Positions 51,467-63,284 are shown, numbered from the stretch's first letter. The stretch is DNA of 64,000 nt from Saccharina japonica (GCA_008828725.1 MEHQ01002865.1:50381-114380); one strand, 5' to 3'. The notes: generated from the sequence alone by a model not told the origin. A program made the numbers and translations.

Positions 51467-51915
51467 GCATCCCAAGCCGTTTGAGGGTGTGCGGGAGATC
51501 GCGGAGATATTACAGGAGGGGGGGGTGGGTTTCGGTTCACCTGCTCTCCGGATTTTGGGGGGGGGCAGATGCGGTGCGCGTGTCGCGTGTTGCGTGTTGC
51601 ATGGCGCGTCCACACGTCGACTGCATCGCACGTGGCAGGGGCACCTCGCCTCCACCGTACTCGTGGAGGTGGCTTCATTTGCCGCGGGGGGGCTATGCGG
51701 CAGCGGCGGCCCGCGGCAGCTGGAGGAGGTCAATCGCGAGGTTAGGCGGTTTGGGACCGCGGTGCCAGGAGGCGTCGCGGAGCATGTGAAGCCGAGGGCA
51801 GGAGCGCTACGTACACGACACGGAACAATTGGCTCGTTCCCACCGACTGCTCCAAGGCTTTCAACACCGTCCACAGGCCAACTGCCGTGCTTGAAAGAGC
51901 CGATTTTCCTGATTG
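51467..51915 (+). pseudogene. Decayed retroelement fragment with RT motif A
   Basis: PTDCSKAFNTVHRPTAVLE (about 51845-51900) matches motif A of reverse transcriptases, where the first Asp binds metal. Upstream pieces in other frames (HPKPFEGVREIAEILQEGG; LEEVNREVRRFG) could belong to the same element. Frames are broken, and a MITE sits directly downstream. It is unlike the C-tailed LINE. Confidence 0.4.
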
Positions 51916-52322
51916 AGAATTGCCTTTCCGATGAGAATGAAAATCGATTTTAGTACTTTGTTATTGTTTAAGAGTTGTATTTCGCTCACGATCAAAATTT
52001 GACCTAGAAAATATGTTCCTCGATGGTAGGTATCGATCCACGAAAAAAAAAATGAAATCTACCTTGACAGGCTCGTAAAATCGAGGATTTATGGGACTTT
52101 GCATTTATGAGCGAGGTACCTCGCCCATAAATCCAGATTTTCTGGGATCTTCGATATCTTGAGACTGCCGATGCCGATTTCGTTTTTTTTTTGTCATCGA
52201 CGGGTGTCACAACTGATAATAGTTTACAGTGAAAACAATGACTGTGAGGGAAGTTAATCTCCCACAATTCAAAAACCAATATTTTCGATTTTCATTCTCA
52301 TCGGAAAGGTAATTCTCAATTA
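51909..52322. mobile_element. MITE with ~40 bp terminal inverted repeats
   Basis: TTGAGAATTGCCTTTCCGAT and GAGAATGAAAATCGATTTT on the left are inverted on the right (52281-52320). Inside is a second inverted pair around GGTACC (GATTTATGGG / CCCATAAATC). No coding. Confidence 0.75.
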
Positions 52323-52576
52323 GGACAATGGGCTGTTTTGAGGAGTTTGCCAACTACTACAGTTTTTTTCGGCGAAATGTTACGGTGCGAGACCAGCTAG
52401 CGTGCTATCCCGGATGGACTACGGAGAGACCCGGACGATCGCTAGCTCCAGTGGGGTCCAGTCCACAAGGGGGGATCTATAGGGCCGGCGATGTTCTGCC
52501 TTGAGTTGCGGCCGGGGCTGAAGAGCGCCCGCGGGGAGTTTGATGAGAGAAGGAGGGGAAGCTATCGTATAGATGG

Positions 52577-53097
52577 GTGATACATACATACTTAGTATAC
52601 ACATATATATATATATATATCTCGGCGTTATGGGTTAGAGCTGTTGCCTCCCTCCGTCGCGAGCTAGACGACGTCGATCGGCATCGTGGCCAACCCCACC
52701 AAGACCGTGCTTGCTCCCCCCGAAAGGACACGCCCCGACGGCGGAGGAGAGTTTATCTCCTCCTGCAACGTGTCGAGATGTCTGCATCGCTTAATAGGAA
52801 GAAGCAAGAGTAACGGTGGTCGCGGTCGTGGTGGTGGTGGTGGTGGCGGCGGTGGTGGACGCCCCGATCGTCACAGAGAAGTACGCCGCTAAGCGCGCGG
52901 TGGCGGTTGTGAGGGACGGAGGCGCGGACGAGTGCCACGCGCGCTGCCCCACGGACATGCCGGACAAGCAAGCGGCGGTCCTCGTCGCCATCGAATTCGT
53001 CGAGAATAAGACAAGCTACCGAGAGCGTGTATTGCAAGCTACCTCGATCGTGGCTTGGATACGAGTTTTTCGTCCCTTGAACCACGCAGGAGAGTAA
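52577..53097 (+). CDS. Hypothetical coding-like region, frame broken
   Basis: Two adjacent stretches look translated. One contains LRRELDDVDRHRGQ and ends at 52813. The second (52855-53095) reads KYAAKRAVAVVRDGG, CPTDMPDKQAAVLVAIEFVE and ends at TAA. GC-rich third positions support coding, but the start, splice sites and family are unknown. A poly-Gly/Val stretch near 52830 separates them. It could be two exons or a decayed transposon gene. Confidence 0.3.
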
Positions 53098-53700
53098 AAA
53101 TAACGAACGGGGCGCAGTGGGTACACGAAGAAAATCCTCGAGCTACCGCGACCGGGAGCGGAGGAGGCACAGTCGTTCTTTCAAGAGGGGTTGCACGGTT
53201 GGCCGGCTGACATTGAAGCCTCGTCGGCAAGCCCAAGCGCGCCTCTCGACGGGGCCGGGAGGATTAGGGTTTCCGTTGACGGGAGCGAGGAGAACGTCCG
53301 CTGATATCGGGAGCAGGGTCAGGGTATTACCGGAGGTTCTGACGCACCATACCGGCCCCTCGGCAGACCGAGTGAGGGGTGCGCTCGCTGCGTCAAGCAT
53401 CATCTCCCAGCTTGAAACAAGCCTGAGGGAGGATTCGGTTCCCAAAATGAATCGATGGCTGGTATCGTCCCTAAATCTTGGCTAGACCGAGGCCTCCGTA
53501 CGGCGGAGGACGACCCCACCCCCTAGGCCCTCAGAGAAAAACATGCTGACGGCGCGCACGATGCCGTCACCTCACTGACTCCCGGAAAGCTCAACAACAT
53601 TTGGGCAAGTTCGCCACACCCGGGGCCGTCACGCTGCGAACACACAGCCTCTCTGTACCAGCTGCCAGAGACGGCGCGCCCACCGGGACCGGGCAACCCG
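53098..53700 (+). other. GC-rich decayed coding-like stretch
   Basis: One plus frame reads SFFQEGLHGWPADIEASS and later WLDRGLRTAEDDPTP with several stops between. This looks like a decayed gene; nothing was recognised. Confidence 0.25.
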
Positions 53701-53703
53701 CTA

Positions 53704-53851
53704 GGGGGTGTACTTCATTTTCATGCATGGCCGTAGTCGTATGACCATAGACCCTCGCATCCCTACAATGCCGGGACGGAGCATGTCGGGTTTTCGCCGA
53801 CCAGGCAGACATTGCTGGCACCAAGCGCGAAGCGCCGTGAGATGTTGGGCG
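53704..53851 (-). mobile_element. C-tailed SINE, 3' fragment
   Basis: GGGGGTGTACTTCATTTTCA to GCCGTGAGATGTTGGGCGGG in reverse of the family. Confidence 0.78.
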
Positions 53852-55810
53852 GGGGGGGTGAAGGTAAGAGTCTTCGTCAAGGCTCGCTACAGGAGTCTAC
53901 AGGGGGCTGAAGCTACCGCCTGCCTTCGGCCGCGACTCCGAGACATGCCCCTCTCCAGAGTCCGTAGGGACAGCAAGACGGGTGGTGGGTGCCATACTAT
54001 CGAAAATCGGCCGACATGCTTCCCCTAGAACGCAGCGAGGCTCAGCAGCGAGAAGAGGCGGAAACGCGTCCTGCTCGTCAACGTTTTCTCCTACATATGT
54101 TTGCCAATGATTGCCCCGTGCCAAACTCTGTCCGCCCGATGTCGGTGTGGATGATGGGTAGCAGATGCGCGAACCGCTGGCCATCGTTTCCGGGGTCCGA
54201 TAGAAGCGAGCTCCTCCCGCGTGATGTCGGCGTAAATGATGAACTACAGGTGCCGCAAATCGATGACCATCATTTCCGTGGGCCGATAGAGAAATCGCTG
54301 CGGAAGCTGATGAAACCTACCGAATAGTACTCCTCGCCCGCGCGCCATGGGGAAGCATTTATGTCCTTCCTCTTACCTCGGTGGTAGCGCTCGCCAGAGC
54401 GCTTGCAGCCGCCGCGGTCGCGGAAACGGCGGTCGGTGTGATCTTCAGGGCGATAATTTTTCCACCAGCGTGTCCCACATCTCCTCGTGGCCTGCCTCGA
54501 GCGCGGCTCTGCCAGAAGGGTGAGTGCTGCGACTTTCCCCATCTTCCTGCGTGACAATACTCCGGCGGCACGCCTTCGACCATCTGCCTCCTCCGAAGCT
54601 TCTTGGGCGGCATGCCGCTGTGCCTTGTGTCCCCTCGCTCCGAGTACGCCATCAGCCACGGGAGCAGGAGCACTGCCGTGTAACCCACGGGGTGATAAGA
54701 TAAAACATCCGCAGGGACGAATTTCAGAGCCGAGCTTCTCTCCATAGCAGGGGGGGGGCGGGGCGCACACGACAAAAATGTGGTGGCTTTGGAAATACCT
54801 CGACGATTTGTTTCCGTAGGGTCATCGCTCGGCGTTTGCACCTTTCTCCTCAGTCGAGAAAAATCAGCTTCGAGTTTCGTCCGAGGGGGGGGGTGTTATC
54901 TTGCCCACCCCCGGGTGATAACGGTGTATCACCGCTGCTCTCTACCACCAAAGCGAACCTCTGTTGCCTCTTGATGCGGCCGTTCAGCGAGTGCGGCAGG
55001 GCCAGCAGGACGTGCCACAGACTCAATCGCCAACGAGGAGCGAGCACTAAGCTCCAGTTCGGCCGGTGTTCTCCCGAGGCGGGGTTGGTGACTCCAAGCA
55101 CGCGGACGCTCAGGCGCGCGTGTGTGTGCGCCTGCCAGTTGCGGCTGCAGTTTTTTTTTTTGTTTTCCCTTTCGCGGGGCGTTGCTGCAGATCATCGCAG
55201 GAAAACGGCCTCTAGTGGTGGCCCCACACGTATACCCAGACATTTCTGGTCCCATCTGTACGACAACCCTCGAACGCGTAAGTTCACGTCACCTGTACCC
55301 CCCCCCCCCCCCCCCTCCCATTCGCGCGGCTCGGCCCAACTGCGAAGACCCGGGGTCCGCGTCAAGGACCGCTGCCTCCAAAGCGTTCCTTCTTGTGTGC
55401 TGGGCTCCGCAGGTTCTTTTTATGGACACCGGAGTGGTGCCGGTGCCGCACCTCTCGCGAGGGCCTCCTTGCTCCATGGACGACGTACCACCCGGTACCC
55501 GTACTGGAGTGGCACACGACAAACTCCGCACACCACATTTCCTTGGGTGTCGCCCAGGAAGGCACCGGGGGGCGTGTCCCATTCCCGTGCCCCGTGCCTC
55601 AGAGGGATCCTGCAGTTGGTGCCGCGCCGTTTTAGTAACGTATACATAAGCTCGCTGCCATCATTCCTTGCGGCTGCTCTCCCTCCGCGTGTTTGGCCCC
55701 TCCGCCTTTCTTCCCCCCCCGATCCGCCGGTTCACACCTCGCTCGTTTCCGCTGCTCCTCCCCCCTCGTTATCTCCACCCTCTCTGCTAGTTTTCTCCCT
55801 TTACCCCCCC
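53852..55810. other. GC-rich spacer with scattered open frames
   Basis: Long open stretches (for example 54836-55969 plus) are Pro/Ser/Arg-rich and reflect composition. A minus-strand piece near 54470-54540 (RAALEAGHEEMWDTLVEKL) loosely resembles an ankyrin repeat. Single satellite-like GGGGTGATAAGATAAA occurs at 54690. No gene is assigned. Confidence 0.3.
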
Positions 55811-55811
55811 G

Positions 55812-55865
55812 GCCATACGCATGGCTACGACCATGCATGTCATACGTTCACCCCGCCCCCGCCCT
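55812..55865 (+). mobile_element. C-tailed SINE, minimal diverged 3' end
   Basis: GGCTACGACCATGCATGTCA then TACGTTCACCCC resembles the family end. Confidence 0.4.
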
Positions 55866-57600
55866 TGCCCCCCTCCCCCTCGCCCCGTCCTGCGGACGGA
55901 AGCGGTGCGCTTACTCCCGGGCCTGGGGCTTCGCTCCCGGCTCTTGGCGGCCCCTCGCCCTGCACTTGAGATGCTCATGGTCCCTCCCAGATTCTCTCGA
56001 TCCGGCCTCGTCTATCTATCCTTTATGACCGACCACCCCCCTCCCTCGCTGCTGTATAGGTGTGGACGCTGCTGCCCCGGGTGTTACATCTAGGCGATCC
56101 TGCCTGGACCTTGTGCGGGAGGCTCTGGGTTGTCTCGCTGGCGAGCTATCCCTGTGGTCTGGCGGCTCTCTGTGTGGCACCCCGGAAGCAGCGCCTCCCT
56201 CTGACTCAGCTTCCCCCTTACTAACGGGTCTCTCCCTCTAGCGCCGGGCCCGTTTCTTCCTGTGGAGCAGCTACCCACCGCCGGAAAAGGGGGCAGTGCG
56301 TCACCCCCTTCCCCATGCGTGTTGGAACCCGAGTGTCGGATCCCGAGGGTCCATCTTGTCGGAGGTGTTGCTTCTCTCCTACCCGGCGTCGAGACCGGCT
56401 AATATCAGGCAACCCTGTGGACGTGAGGCCTATGTACAGCAGTAACAATGTACACTAGCAATCGTGGTTACGTATACACTTGATTTCTTCCGTGAATGCC
56501 ATCACCATTATTACGAGTACATTGGTACGCTGTTTGTTGGTGAGATGTTCAGTTGCTGTTGCTTGCTGCTATCATCTTTCTTCGTGTCTTGTGCACATAA
56601 TATGTGTGTATGCTGTCTCGTATTCTATACCACTGCGTAAGTACTTGTCTTAAAAAATTACATATACCAGGTATGTACGAGTATGCATGTATGATATGTA
56701 GCTTAGAATAGATTAGTCTGAAGGCTACAGTACCCCTGACCCCTGTGGGCATGTGGACATGATTTTGAAACTGGTTGCTTGTTTGCTGGGTTGCTTGTGC
56801 TGCATGATGATCGATGGTTGGTTGGTCGTGACGATACCAGTAGTAAATAATAACGCTTCTTTTTCTCCCTAAGAGAAGGATGAAAAAAGTCGTTGCCAGG
56901 TCAAAAAAGAGAGAAGGTTAATCGTAGGTGGTAGATGGAGAGAGAGGGGCGCATGCATACATACAGACAGTAGTATTGTTGTTGTTGTTGTTGTCTTCAC
57001 ATTAAAAACCGTGCCGGTCTCTCTATCCAGTACCTCCATCTGTCCGTACTAATCCAACACTTGACACGGTCGATTCCCGTGGTCACAGGCTAACTTACCC
57101 AAAAAAAGGTATACTGAAATAAAAGTGGAACCCGAAGGGTCCGCAAAGCGATCAAAGCCAGTCAAAAACAGATAGTCTGGAGCCCTCCGCTTCCCTCTAC
57201 ACGCTATGTGAAGGTAAAAATAAAAATGGAAAAGTCAACATCACCAATCGGGGGTACACGCCCCCTGATTCTATCTTGGTGCCCCTATAATGCCGGGGTG
57301 TTCCGTGCCGGGTTCACGCCGTTCAGGCAAACAAATCGAGTCCTCCACCCCGATTATAAACGCAGACATGATACGGGGGAAGGGAACTATGGTCCCGTGT
57401 GACTGATGTACCCCCGGCCTGCGAGCAGTGTAACTGCAAAAGGTCAAAAACAACGAAGGGAAAAAGACAAAGACGTACGTATGATATTTTAGGAGTACTG
57501 TCTGTATTTCCACCATCGTATTGTACATTTTTTACTACGTAACCATTTTCCATTTCCATTTGTTTGTCGTGTGTGTTTGTACCAGCCTACACCGCACATG
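55866..57600. other. Spacer, no gene recognised
   Basis: C/T-rich to about 56400, then AT-rich with (GTT)n near 56978 and a scar-like TACCAGGTA at 56665. A diverged minus C-tailed SINE piece may lie at 57280-57335 (CGCCGTTCAGGCAAAC). Confidence 0.4.
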
Positions 57601-57616
57601 ATATATGATATGTGCC

Positions 57617-57990
57617 CTGGGTACAGAAAAAAAAACATGATAATTTTTCGCGATGAAAAATGCAAGGCACGTACCGTACGAGTATAGCCGGGAGGGAGGA
57701 GAAGAGTGTAATGGTATGTATGATGGGCTTAAAATTCGGCGGTAAAAAAAGGCGGTTGGCTTGAGGTGTGGGAAGGCGGACGCCAAAACACCGAGACCCT
57801 TGGCGAGAGGCTCGGCTCGGTGATCCCTCGCGACAGCAGCGGGCGCTCTATTATGCTTCCCATCAAGGAGGAACCGACAAGATTAGCTACGCGTACCCTC
57901 TCCCAGTCTTATCACATGAGCCTATACTTTAGTGACCCGGATCTGAGTTACAACTAAAAAGAGGGAGATAAAAACAAAACAACGGCGACG
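57617..57990 (+). mobile_element. A-tailed SINE split by ~200 bp of other DNA
   Basis: TTTTTCGCGATGAAAAATGC to AGGAGAAGAGTG and then GTGACCCGGATCTGAGTTAC to GATAATAGATGAGAGG are parts of one SINE; 57712-57925 is foreign to the family. Confidence 0.6.
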
Positions 57991-58315
57991 ATGATAATAG
58001 ATGAGAGGGAGAAAAACAAAAAACAAAAGAAGCGCCTACGTACATATATACATACGGGTATACTGGTATGAAGTATGCGGTTACAGGGCACCCAGTAAAA
58101 AATAGCTATAATAAGAAACTCACAACAGACAGGCTGAAATCTAGAGTGGTAGTAGTGAAATAAGAAATTCGAGAGTCGTTTTATATTGAAATTGGTGTAG
58201 AAATCACCCTCTCTACTCAAACAAGAAATCCAGCCTGGACCAGCTTTCCTGTTTCTTATTAAATAGTTACTCGTCCTATTATATGTATATACGTACGACG
58301 TATATACGTGTGAGT

Positions 58316-58500
58316 TTGCCAATTTGCAAAATCGACGCGAGTCGACGAGGGAAGAGAACAAAAAAATGCAGAATTCTTCTTCCCGCCATAAAAAAGAAAT
58401 GAAGGCACGAACCGCATACTCGTAGTATGGGTGGGGAGGGGGGAGAAGGAGCGCCCGCATTACGTGACCCCGGGTTTGAGTTTCTACTGGGAGGGAACGG
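58316..58500 (+). mobile_element. A-tailed SINE, partial copy
   Basis: CGACGCGAGTCGACGAGGG, GAAGGCACGAACCGCA and TGACCCCGGGTTTGAGTTTC match the body; TACTCGTA interrupts the stretch after CCGCA. Confidence 0.6.
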
Positions 58501-58659
58501 GAGTAGTAGCGGAGTAGAGTACGACGGCGCGGGAATATAGCCGGGATGGAGAACGACAGCCCTCCATCCCTCCCCCTCTTCTCGTATACTACTGTACTGT
58601 AATACCTGTATTATAGTGTATATACGAGTGAGTATAGTAGTAGTTTTCTGCTTCCGGGA

Positions 58660-58885
58660 ATGTTATGAGTGATCAACGTTAAAAAGCTCATGCTGCACAT
58701 TTTCGGATGGCAAAGATGATAATACGTAGTAATTGGAGGAAGGTAGACTTTGCGCATAGATAGGTTTCCTTTGTTTCCGTGTTTTTATGCTTCCGGAAAT
58801 GTTATGAGTGATCAACGTTGAAGCTTATGCTGCACATTGATTGGCGGATGGCGAAGTTGATTTTAATGATAATGATATTAATAGT
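58660..58885. repeat. ~135 bp direct repeat, two units
   Basis: GAATGTTATGAGTGATCAAC and CTGCACATT...CGGATGGC occur twice, 135-140 bases apart. Confidence 0.75.
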
Positions 58886-59229
58886 ACTATCATATCGTAC
58901 GTATATACGTATGCATGATATATTTTTAGTATTTCTCCCCCCACAAATACACACACTTCCTGAATTTTACAGCCTCAGATTGTGTCCCCCTCATACGGGA
59001 TGTACATCCTACATGAGGACATATAAAAATCCGCAAGTACGCGCGATCGAAGTATTACACTCAGCTAGCAAAGATGTGAGTTTCGACGAAATCCTCGAGC
59101 TCACAGCTGTTATTTTTTTTAATTTTTTAAATATATGCTGCATGGGATTTCGAAAGATCTCGAACGATATCTTTCTAAATAAATACGTATTATATTCCTG
59201 ATATTTTCGAAAAAAAAAAGATTGTGTGC

Positions 59230-59590
59230 CAAGGGCACGCGCCAAAAAGAGAAAACGACACCACACTCCTAGGAAGGTCGGAATTAAAAACAAACCGGAT
59301 CGCTGTGATCACAGGACGAAATGAGCGAAATTCATTTTTTTTTTTCTTTTGTTCCTTTTTTTTCACCTTTTTTTCACTTGGTTTAGTGAAAAAAAAGGAA
59401 CAAAAGAAAAAAAAACGTGGAAAAAATATAGGGGGGGTCTCTAAAACCAAGTGAAAAAAAAGGAACAAAAGAAAAAAAAAATGAGTTTCGCTCATTTCGT
59501 CCTGTGATCACAGCGATCCGGTTTGTTTTTCATTCCGACCTTCCTACTCGTAGCATGGTAGATAGTGTCGTTTTCTCTTTTTGGCGCGTA
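59230..59590. mobile_element. Long foldback element (arms ~140 bp)
   Basis: GCGCCAAAAAGAGAAAACGA, CTGTGATCACAGGACGAAAT and an AAAGGAACAAAAGAAA track on the left are inverted on the right. No coding. A diverged copy lies at 21425-21660. Confidence 0.82.
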
Positions 59591-59861
59591 CCCCTGTGTG
59601 TGCCCCTAAGGCCCCTCTAAGGTCCCCCCTCCCGTATTTGGGGAGAAAACCTCGGGTCCTAAAATTATCGCAGCCATGGTGTGTGTTATTAGCTTGCTTG
59701 CTTTTGCGTGTTGACAGTTTTGGGTTCAATGCATATATATATATGTATGTGTGTGTGCTGATGGGCCCACACGTTTCGAGTATCACATCAATCACATCGA
59801 TCGATGTATTCAGAAGTTATAGTAGACTAAGTATGGGGAGTATTTATTTATTTATTTTTTG

Positions 59862-60260
59862 TCCATTTCATTTACTATCTTCGCCCTTCTATTTTCTCTC
59901 CCCCTTTAGTCGTAACTCAGGTCCGGGGCCACAAAGTAGGCTCTTCTCCCTCCTCCCCCACTACGGTTCTTGCCTTGCATTTTTATCGCGAGAATATTTC
60001 AGCACTTCTTTCTTCCCTCGTCGACTTGCGTCGACTTGCGTCGGATTCCGCCTACCCACTCAGCACTTTTTTCTTCCCTCCTCGTCGACTTGCGTCGACT
60101 TGCGTCGGATTCCGCCTACCCACGCCACGAAGGCGCTTTCAGCAATTGGTTCCTTTTTATTTTTAAAATAAAGTAAAAATCTCTCACCACGGTGGGATTC
60201 GATCTCGGGTACCAATGATAGCAGTGTTCGAAGCTGACCACTACTCTACCGGGGCGACCG
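59862..60260 (-). mobile_element. A-tailed tRNA-derived SINE with different head and internal duplication
   Basis: The body is the family in reverse, but 60000-60120 contains a ~65 bp duplication (GTCGACTTGCGTCGGATTCC). The head, read in reverse, is CGCCCCGGTAGAGTAGTGG with B-box GAGATCGAATCCCACC, clearly different from the heads at 14.4 and 37.9 kb. Confidence 0.75.
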
Positions 60261-60507
60261 GTATTATACAGGCACCGACCCCGGTATTTGTTCGTTGATG
60301 ATGTGTTCCCCTGGGGAAACACAGCTCTCTACGTACGTACCGTACGTACGCGTAGTATTTACTCTGTCGGCACTCTCTTTTTTCTTTGGAAATAAAATAT
60401 GATCTTCGTATTATACGTATGATATGAATCTGAAATCTGTACTTTCGAAAAAAAAGCTCTTTCTTCTTGCCTTGGGAACACATTTATTTTCATTCACTTT
60501 TTTTATA

Positions 60508-60640
60508 AATGAATGAATGAATGAATGCATGAATGAATCAATGAATCAATGAATCAATGAATCAATCAATCAATGAATGAATGAATCAATGAATGAACCA
60601 ATCAATGAATGAATTAATAAATGAATGAATGAATGAATGA
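60508..60640. repeat. (ATGA)n microsatellite
   Basis: ATGA/ATCA repeat, similar to 62119-62215. Confidence 0.95.
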
Positions 60641-60659
60641 TAAGGAGCACCTTTTCCAG

Positions 60660-60806
60660 GTCATATCGGTAACCACCCAGGTCGCGATCTCACGCCGGTT
60701 GCACCGATTTAAGCTCGCCGTGCGAGATCGGCAGGCCGCCAGGGGGAGAAGGGAGAAGGAGGGGGGATTACTTCCCATGGCGTGGGGGTGGAATGTAGAT
60801 GCAGAG
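60660..60806 (+). CDS. Candidate exon (unrecognised)
   Basis: After CACCTTTTCCAG the frame reads VISVTTQVAISRRLHRFKLA and VRDRQAA, then Gly/Arg-rich residues to a stop at 60807. The first 28 residues look like a real amphipathic segment. The donor is not clear. It may belong with the exon at 61087. Confidence 0.3.
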
Positions 60807-61086
60807 TAGGAAGCACGGCGAATAGATATATAGCAGGTACACTCATTGGGTAAAGGGTGCGTATTATATTGAGTACACGCAGAGGAGGAGAAGTGGTTGA
60901 ATGAGAGTGGTGGTATTCGACAAATTGTGTCAGCTTTTTCATTCTGGATGAATAACGCCCTGCGCTAGAGGGAGCTGTACAGTCTCAGTAACCTGGCTTC
61001 GCCATCAAAGGAGGAGGGAGCGTGTGGCGACGAGCTAGAAGTCTGGGCTGGTTGACCCCTTCAGCGCGAGAATTTTTATTTTCCAG

Positions 61087-61401
61087 ACCAAGCACCCTGA
61101 GTGCAACGAGGGAGAACGCGAGGAGCCGACTGGGAAGGACAACAACGAGAGCGTGTACGGACGGAGCGGGTCGAGTGTGGTCGTGCTAGGACTGGCCGAG
61201 CGGCACCGGAGCGGCGCGCCTGAGCAGCAGCACAGCAGCGCGCCGGCGCAGCAGCACAGCAGCGCACAGGAGAAGCGATCCGGAGCACGGACGACATCGA
61301 CCCGTGGCGAACGGACAAACATTTTTTTGTTGACAAATATTTCGTTTTTTCCCCTGAATTTTGTTGTTGGGTCTGTGTGGATGACGTCACTGGTTTTGTA
61401 G
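61087..61401 (+). CDS. Candidate terminal exon (unrecognised)
   Basis: A strong acceptor (TTTTTATTTTCCAG) is followed by an open frame reading TKHPECNEGEREEPTGKDNN, then VVVLGLAERHRSG, a short repeat of QQHSSAPA type and a stop TAG at 61399-61401. The following ~580 bases are unique and T/G-rich, like a long 3' UTR. The product is not recognised. Length and repeat content make chance possible. Confidence 0.38.
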   Translation, partial: TKHPECNEGEREEPTGKDNNESVYGRSGSSVVVLGLAERHRSGAPEQQHSSAPAQQHSSAQEKRSGARTTSTRGERTNIFLLTNISFFPLNFVVGSVWMTSLVL

Positions 61402-61980
61402 AGAGACGCGGCAGAGATGGCGCGGACACCCCGGGTGCCTTAATTATGTGCCTGATCGTGGAAGACCCCTCCCTTCAATGTGGAACGATTCCTAATCAGT
61501 GTCGATGTTTATAAATGCTGTGCCTAACACAGACGTTCAGGATAGATTCGGGTAATTGTCAATTGACGTGATGGCTTTGGTTGGCTGTTCTTTTTCACTG
61601 TGTGCCCGCGGACTGTCATTCTGGCAGCACTTCAGACAGCAGCTGCGTGTTCCATCTTGTTCCCACGTCTACCGTGTGTTTTTGCACAGACAGCACTTCA
61701 GACAGTAGTTACGCTGTAGTCGGCAAATTCATTGGTAAAGAGTGGGAGGGGGGGGCGATACTGCTGTAGTAGTCGAATGGAGATTGCGGGCGTGTAGTTC
61801 AGTTTTGAACACGCATAACATGCTGTAGGGATTTTAGGTGTACCTCCTCGGACTTGTGTATCCTTTCCCTGCTAAGTGTGCGTGTTCTTTAGGATTCTTT
61901 GATGGCTCTAGCACTTTTGTGACCACGGGCTGTGATCTTGCTAGATCAGACTATAGGGAATAGCAACTGAAACGAGTTTA
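61402..61980 (+). other. Possible 3' UTR
   Basis: Non-repetitive, T/G-rich sequence with a duplicated CAGCACTTCAGACAG (61626 and 61690). No other repeats intrude, which is unusual for this window and fits a transcribed region. Confidence 0.25.
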
Positions 61981-62118
61981 ATGTGAAGACAACAACAAGA
62001 ACAACAACCTTGTCGGAAGGCAAATAATATCATAAAATGAATGACGAAGTGTTTCAGCTTTTTCATTCTGAATGAATAATGCCCTGCACATTGTCGGAAG
62101 GCAAATAATATAAAAAAA

Positions 62119-62215
62119 AATGAATGAATGAATGAGTGAATGAATGAATGCATGAATGAATGAATGAATGAAAATTAATATGAATATGAATATGAATGAA
62201 ATAATGGATGAATGA
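62119..62215. repeat. (AATG)n microsatellite
   Basis: AATG repeat with AATATG variants; part of a unit also seen near 60940 (CAGCTTTTTCATTCT). Confidence 0.95.
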
Positions 62216-62602
62216 ATGCTGCCCGCATTTAGCCAAAGGCCGACCTGGTCTCTATGTGAGTACACCGTTTATACCGTATATCATATCATACATGCGAGCA
62301 AAGTAGTACCACCGGGACCTCTAAACTGGTGTAGTACTGTAAATACTCAGTCAGCCGTATACGTATCATATACGTATAAAGTATGCAGTGCAGCAAGCAG
62401 TATTATTATAGTTTACGATATAAATAACACGTACGTCTGCACGAGACGAATTGTGAGGGTATTACCTGGGGTACCACATCACAGAATGATATAAATGCTG
62501 CACATTGTCGGATGGCTAAGATAATAATAATATAAATAAAATATGAACAAAATGTAAAATGTAGGTTTTATTCACACGTATTATGTATCCGACCATAGTA
62601 CG

Positions 62603-63272
62603 AGTGAGTATATATACGACGAGCTGGTTCCAGCGACAGCCAGAGCTTTACACCTTTGCAAGTTTGCGCTTTGGTTTTAGAGAGTTGGACAACGAAACTT
62701 GGCAGGGTTGTGCGTCATGACACTACGAAAAAACTGACGCCTGGACTTTTTTTTCTTTTTTTTTTCCGCTCTTTTTTTCCGTTCTTTAGGGACATTTTTG
62801 TATTTTTTCAGATTTTTTCGGCAACGTTGAACGCCCCTCACACACGAAATATTTTTTATTTTTAAAAGTCCAGTCGTCATGTTTTTTTTTTGTTTTATTG
62901 TTGCCCACAACCCTGCCAAATGCCGTTTTCCAACTCTCAAAAACCAAAGCGCAAAAATGATTCCCGTGAAGAGTAAATATTCCCCTAAGGTGCCAAAATT
63001 GCTCCATATATTGTTCTAGTACTTTGGGAGGCGTTTCTTGTAACAGCCCCTCACGGCTTGCAAATCAAAACAAGTGTCACGAACGTCTTCCTCTTGTTGA
63101 TGCGATCATGTCAACATGTATGTCTAGTTGTTATAAGGCTTAGTTCGGGTAGACGATCGGTTAACCTTTTACCAGTAGCCCAACAGACTAAGACCTCAAC
63201 ATATGGCGTCGTCGGCAGGACATGAGTTGCTGGCCGTGAGTTCGAATCTCACCTCCACCATGAAAACACTTT
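62603..63272 (+). mobile_element. tRNA-headed hairpin element, full copy
   Basis: Arms GCGCTTTGGTTTTAGAGAG (62665) and CTCTCAAAAACCAAAGCGC (62935) form a ~280 bp hairpin. The tRNA-like part 63165-63262 carries GTGAGTTCGAATCTCACC. It is the inverted counterpart of 22490-23122. Confidence 0.82.
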
Positions 63273-63284
63273 TCACACCTCGGA

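Noticed and set aside
54359-54841. Ankyrin-repeat gene on the minus strand
   Set aside because: Only one loose repeat-like piece, with frame breaks; not enough to call.
54836-55969. 377-codon open frame on the plus strand
   Set aside because: Pro/Ser/Arg-rich composition in C-rich DNA, no splice or family support.
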